A model generated the notes under the pieces. The model did no database searches. It saw only the letters and a list, made by a program, of their open reading frames with translations, and was not told where the DNA came from. From assembly GCF_009674485.1 (NCBI RefSeq), contig NZ_WKJJ01000007.1:124001-188000 (forward strand): 64,000 nucleotides of DNA. Reading direction: 5' to 3'. Shown here piece after piece: positions 62,446 to 64,000 of the stretch. Origin of the DNA: Pseudoduganella rivuli (GTDB lineage Bacteria > Pseudomonadota > Gammaproteobacteria > Burkholderiales > Burkholderiaceae_D). Position numbers and translations under genes: made by a program. Position 1 is the first letter of the stretch; the number at the start of each line of letters is the position of its first letter.

Positions 62446-62894
62446 TTACCCTTGTAGATGCCGGCTTCGAGTATCACATCGCCGCTGCGCACGTAATAGC
62501 TGGACTTCCTCTCAATTTCCTTGGTGGTCGGGTTGTTGTACCGGAAGTCCACCCATCCCTTGCCTTTCGTCTTGGCGCCTTCGATGATTTCTTTTCTAAA
62601 ATATTTTCCATCGGCATCCGGCAACTCCAGCATGTTCTTGCCTATGAGCTTGGGGTTGATTGGATGGCCCAGCATGGGGCCATCGATCGAACGCACGACC
62701 AGGTAGCTGTCGCCCTTGATAAACTCCGGGTTCTTGGCGTTGATTTCCCTGATCAGGGCGTCTTTTCCGTTTTTCTGCATGTAGGCCAGGCCCTTGTCGA
62801 CCAGCGCAATGGCATCCTCGGGTTTGTCAGCGGCCCATGCCAGGGTGACAAGGCCGGCGCACAGGACTGCTACCAGGGTTTTAAACAGTTTCAT
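62442..62894 (-). CDS. Small secreted cache-domain protein
   Basis: 150 residues with a signal peptide ending TLAWA. The mature part ('DAIALVDKGLAYMQKNGKDALIREI', 'GWVDFRYNNPTTKEIERKSSYY') in parts matches single-cache sensory domains such as those in chemoreceptors, but no membrane helix or output domain follows. Start at 62894 has GGAG nine bases ahead. DNA is less GC-rich than its surroundings. It pairs with the binding protein at 61606, so a periplasmic sensing module is my guess. Confidence 0.72.
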   Translation of the reverse strand: MKLFKTLVAVLCAGLVTLAWAADKPEDAIALVDKGLAYMQKNGKDALIREINAKNPEFIKGDSYLVVRSIDGPMLGHPINPKLIGKNMLELPDADGKYFRKEIIEGAKTKGKGWVDFRYNNPTTKEIERKSSYYVRSGDVILEAGIYKGK

Positions 62895-62989
62895 GATTGA
62901 TTTCTCCAAAAAGCAGGCAAGGCAATACCATCATTCCGCATCTGTGTCCGAAAAGCAAGAGCGCCTGTGCGGACAGGCAACACGGCGTA

Positions 62990-64000
62990 TTATTTCCTTG
63001 GCGAGAGCCTCAGCATCACGATATCGCGTCCCGCCACCGTCACGTTCAATGGCGTCGCGGTGGTTCCCGCCGCCTTGCCGCCCCACAGGTCGCGGATGTC
63101 GTAATCGGTCTTGTTGAAGTCGGCATTGCGCCCGCTGACATCGTCGCCGATGGCGTGCTTGCGCCAGTCGTGCGCGATCTTCTTCGGTTCGTCGGTGCGG
63201 TTAAGGATGGCAACGGCCCACTCGCCATTGACCAGCGGCTTGGCCCAGTATTCGACGCCGCGCTCCCGGATGAACGCGAAGCCCTGGATGCCCAGCCGGT
63301 CCTGGTCCACCGCGATGACGTCGCGGTTGGCCAGGATGTCCCTGGTATCCTGCCGCATCGATGGCACGTCGGCGCCGAAGATCAGCGGCGCGGCCAGCAT
63401 GGCCCACATGCTGAAGTGCGCGCGGTTTTCACCGGCTGTCGGCAGCAGGCCGACTTCCAGCATGTCCGGGTCGTTCCACTGGCCCGGCTTGGCGTATTTG
63501 CGCAGCGCGGACTGCTTGTCGAGGATGTTCAGCACGCCCAGCGACGACCACGAGCCGTGTCCCTCTTCGCATTCCCAGCAATGCGTGATGTCGCCGGTGG
63601 TGCGCCACAGGTGGCCGACGTCGGCGGCCCATTCCCACGGCTTGTTGTCGCCCCATTCGCAGATCGACAGGATCATCGGACGCCCGGCCGCGCGGATCGC
63701 ATCGCGCATGGTGGTGTAGGCTTCGACCGGATTGCGCTGGGCCTTGCCTTCGCCCGTGTGGCACCAGTCGTATTTCACGTAATCGATGCCCCAGCGCGCA
63801 TATTGCTGCGCATCCTGGTATTCGTGCCCCTGGCTGCCGGGGCGCTTGCCGCAGGTGAGGGCGCCCGCGTCGGAATAAATGCCCACCTTCAGCCCCCTGG
63901 CGTGGATGTAATCGGCCAGCGCCTTGATGCCGGAAGGGAAGCGTACCGGATCGGCCTGGATGAAGCCGTTGGCGTCGCGTTCGCCGTGCCAGCAATCGTC
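62990..64000 (-). CDS. GH27 alpha-galactosidase, 5' end beyond the window
   Basis: The last 336 codons of a gene that continues past the right edge. The frame is open to base 64000 and begins with 'DDCWHGERDANGFIQADP', a normal inner GH27 segment. The nucleophile Asp is in 'IDYVKYDWCH', the acid/base Asp in 'WRTTGDI', and 'GQWNDPDMLEVG' follows. The C-terminal domain ends 'RDIVMLRLSPRK'. It looks like plant/fungal-type alpha-galactosidases. The gap to the cache gene is 95 bases and both read on the same strand. Confidence 0.88.
   Translation of the reverse strand, partial: DDCWHGERDANGFIQADPVRFPSGIKALADYIHARGLKVGIYSDAGALTCGKRPGSQGHEYQDAQQYARWGIDYVKYDWCHTGEGKAQRNPVEAYTTMRDAIRAAGRPMILSICEWGDNKPWEWAADVGHLWRTTGDITHCWECEEGHGSWSSLGVLNILDKQSALRKYAKPGQWNDPDMLEVGLLPTAGENRAHFSMWAMLAAPLIFGADVPSMRQDTRDILANRDVIAVDQDRLGIQGFAFIRERGVEYWAKPLVNGEWAVAILNRTDEPKKIAHDWRKHAIGDDVSGRNADFNKTDYDIRDLWGGKAAGTTATPLNVTVAGRDIVMLRLSPRK

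Overview
The window is GC-rich DNA of Gram-negative type: TonB receptor, outer-membrane porin, many lipoprotein signals and one PEP-CTERM protein. Gene content and style suggest a betaproteobacterium of the Oxalobacteraceae (Massilia/Duganella type). That placement is inferred from familiarity with such proteins and was not tested. No rRNA, tRNA, CRISPR array, IS element or phage gene was seen.

Most of the window reads as a plant cell-wall locus aimed at fucosylated, acetylated xyloglucan. From left to right it holds: a TonB receptor with a partner lipoprotein (151-4703); a GH95 fucosidase broken by one in-frame stop (5021-7522); an 11-gene plus-strand operon for non-phosphorylative L-fucose oxidation, with a FucP-type permease and a GH97 enzyme (7739-18676); a Bacteroidetes-like low-GC esterase and an intact GH95 (18725-22807); a KDG-kinase-like gene and a GntR regulator with two DNA-binding domains (22875-24959); a GH29 fucosidase, an antiporter, a tiny secreted peptide and a CE1-type esterase (25063-28836). 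After the interruption described next it resumes with a second GH29 (37959-39497), a CE20 / CE4 / GH31 operon (39708-45504), a GH27 (45681-47069), an LpqC-like esterase, a PEP-CTERM protein, four GH74 xyloglucanase lipoproteins in a row (48776-58993), another GH27 with an NPCBM module, a cache-protein/binding-protein pair, and a third GH27 cut by the window edge.

Between 28833 and 37928 lies a different module: porin, an aspartase/fumarase-superfamily lyase, a citramalyl-CoA-lyase-like protein, a class III CoA transferase, a MaoC-type hydratase, a divergent LysR regulator, DctA, and a PrpF-family isomerase. PrpF plus this kind of lyase recalls Adi1/Tad1 of Ustilago maydis (cis-aconitate to trans-aconitate to itaconate). 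The other three enzymes match the known bacterial itaconate route to pyruvate and acetyl-CoA. I propose a trans-aconitate catabolic cluster.

Regulation is unusually readable. A ~65-bp promoter block recurs seven times before the receptor operon, the fucose operon, GH29, CE20-GH31, GH27 and the GH74 genes. A second element (TTAATGT-N2/3-TTAA type) lies just downstream of candidate promoters for GH74 and GH27 genes. A third, ATGTAT-N3-ATACAT, marks three fucosidase promoters. Together they suggest one xyloglucan regulon with a fucose-specific layer. Upstream of the last GH74 gene lies what looks like the promoter and signal-peptide remnant of a lost fifth GH74 gene.
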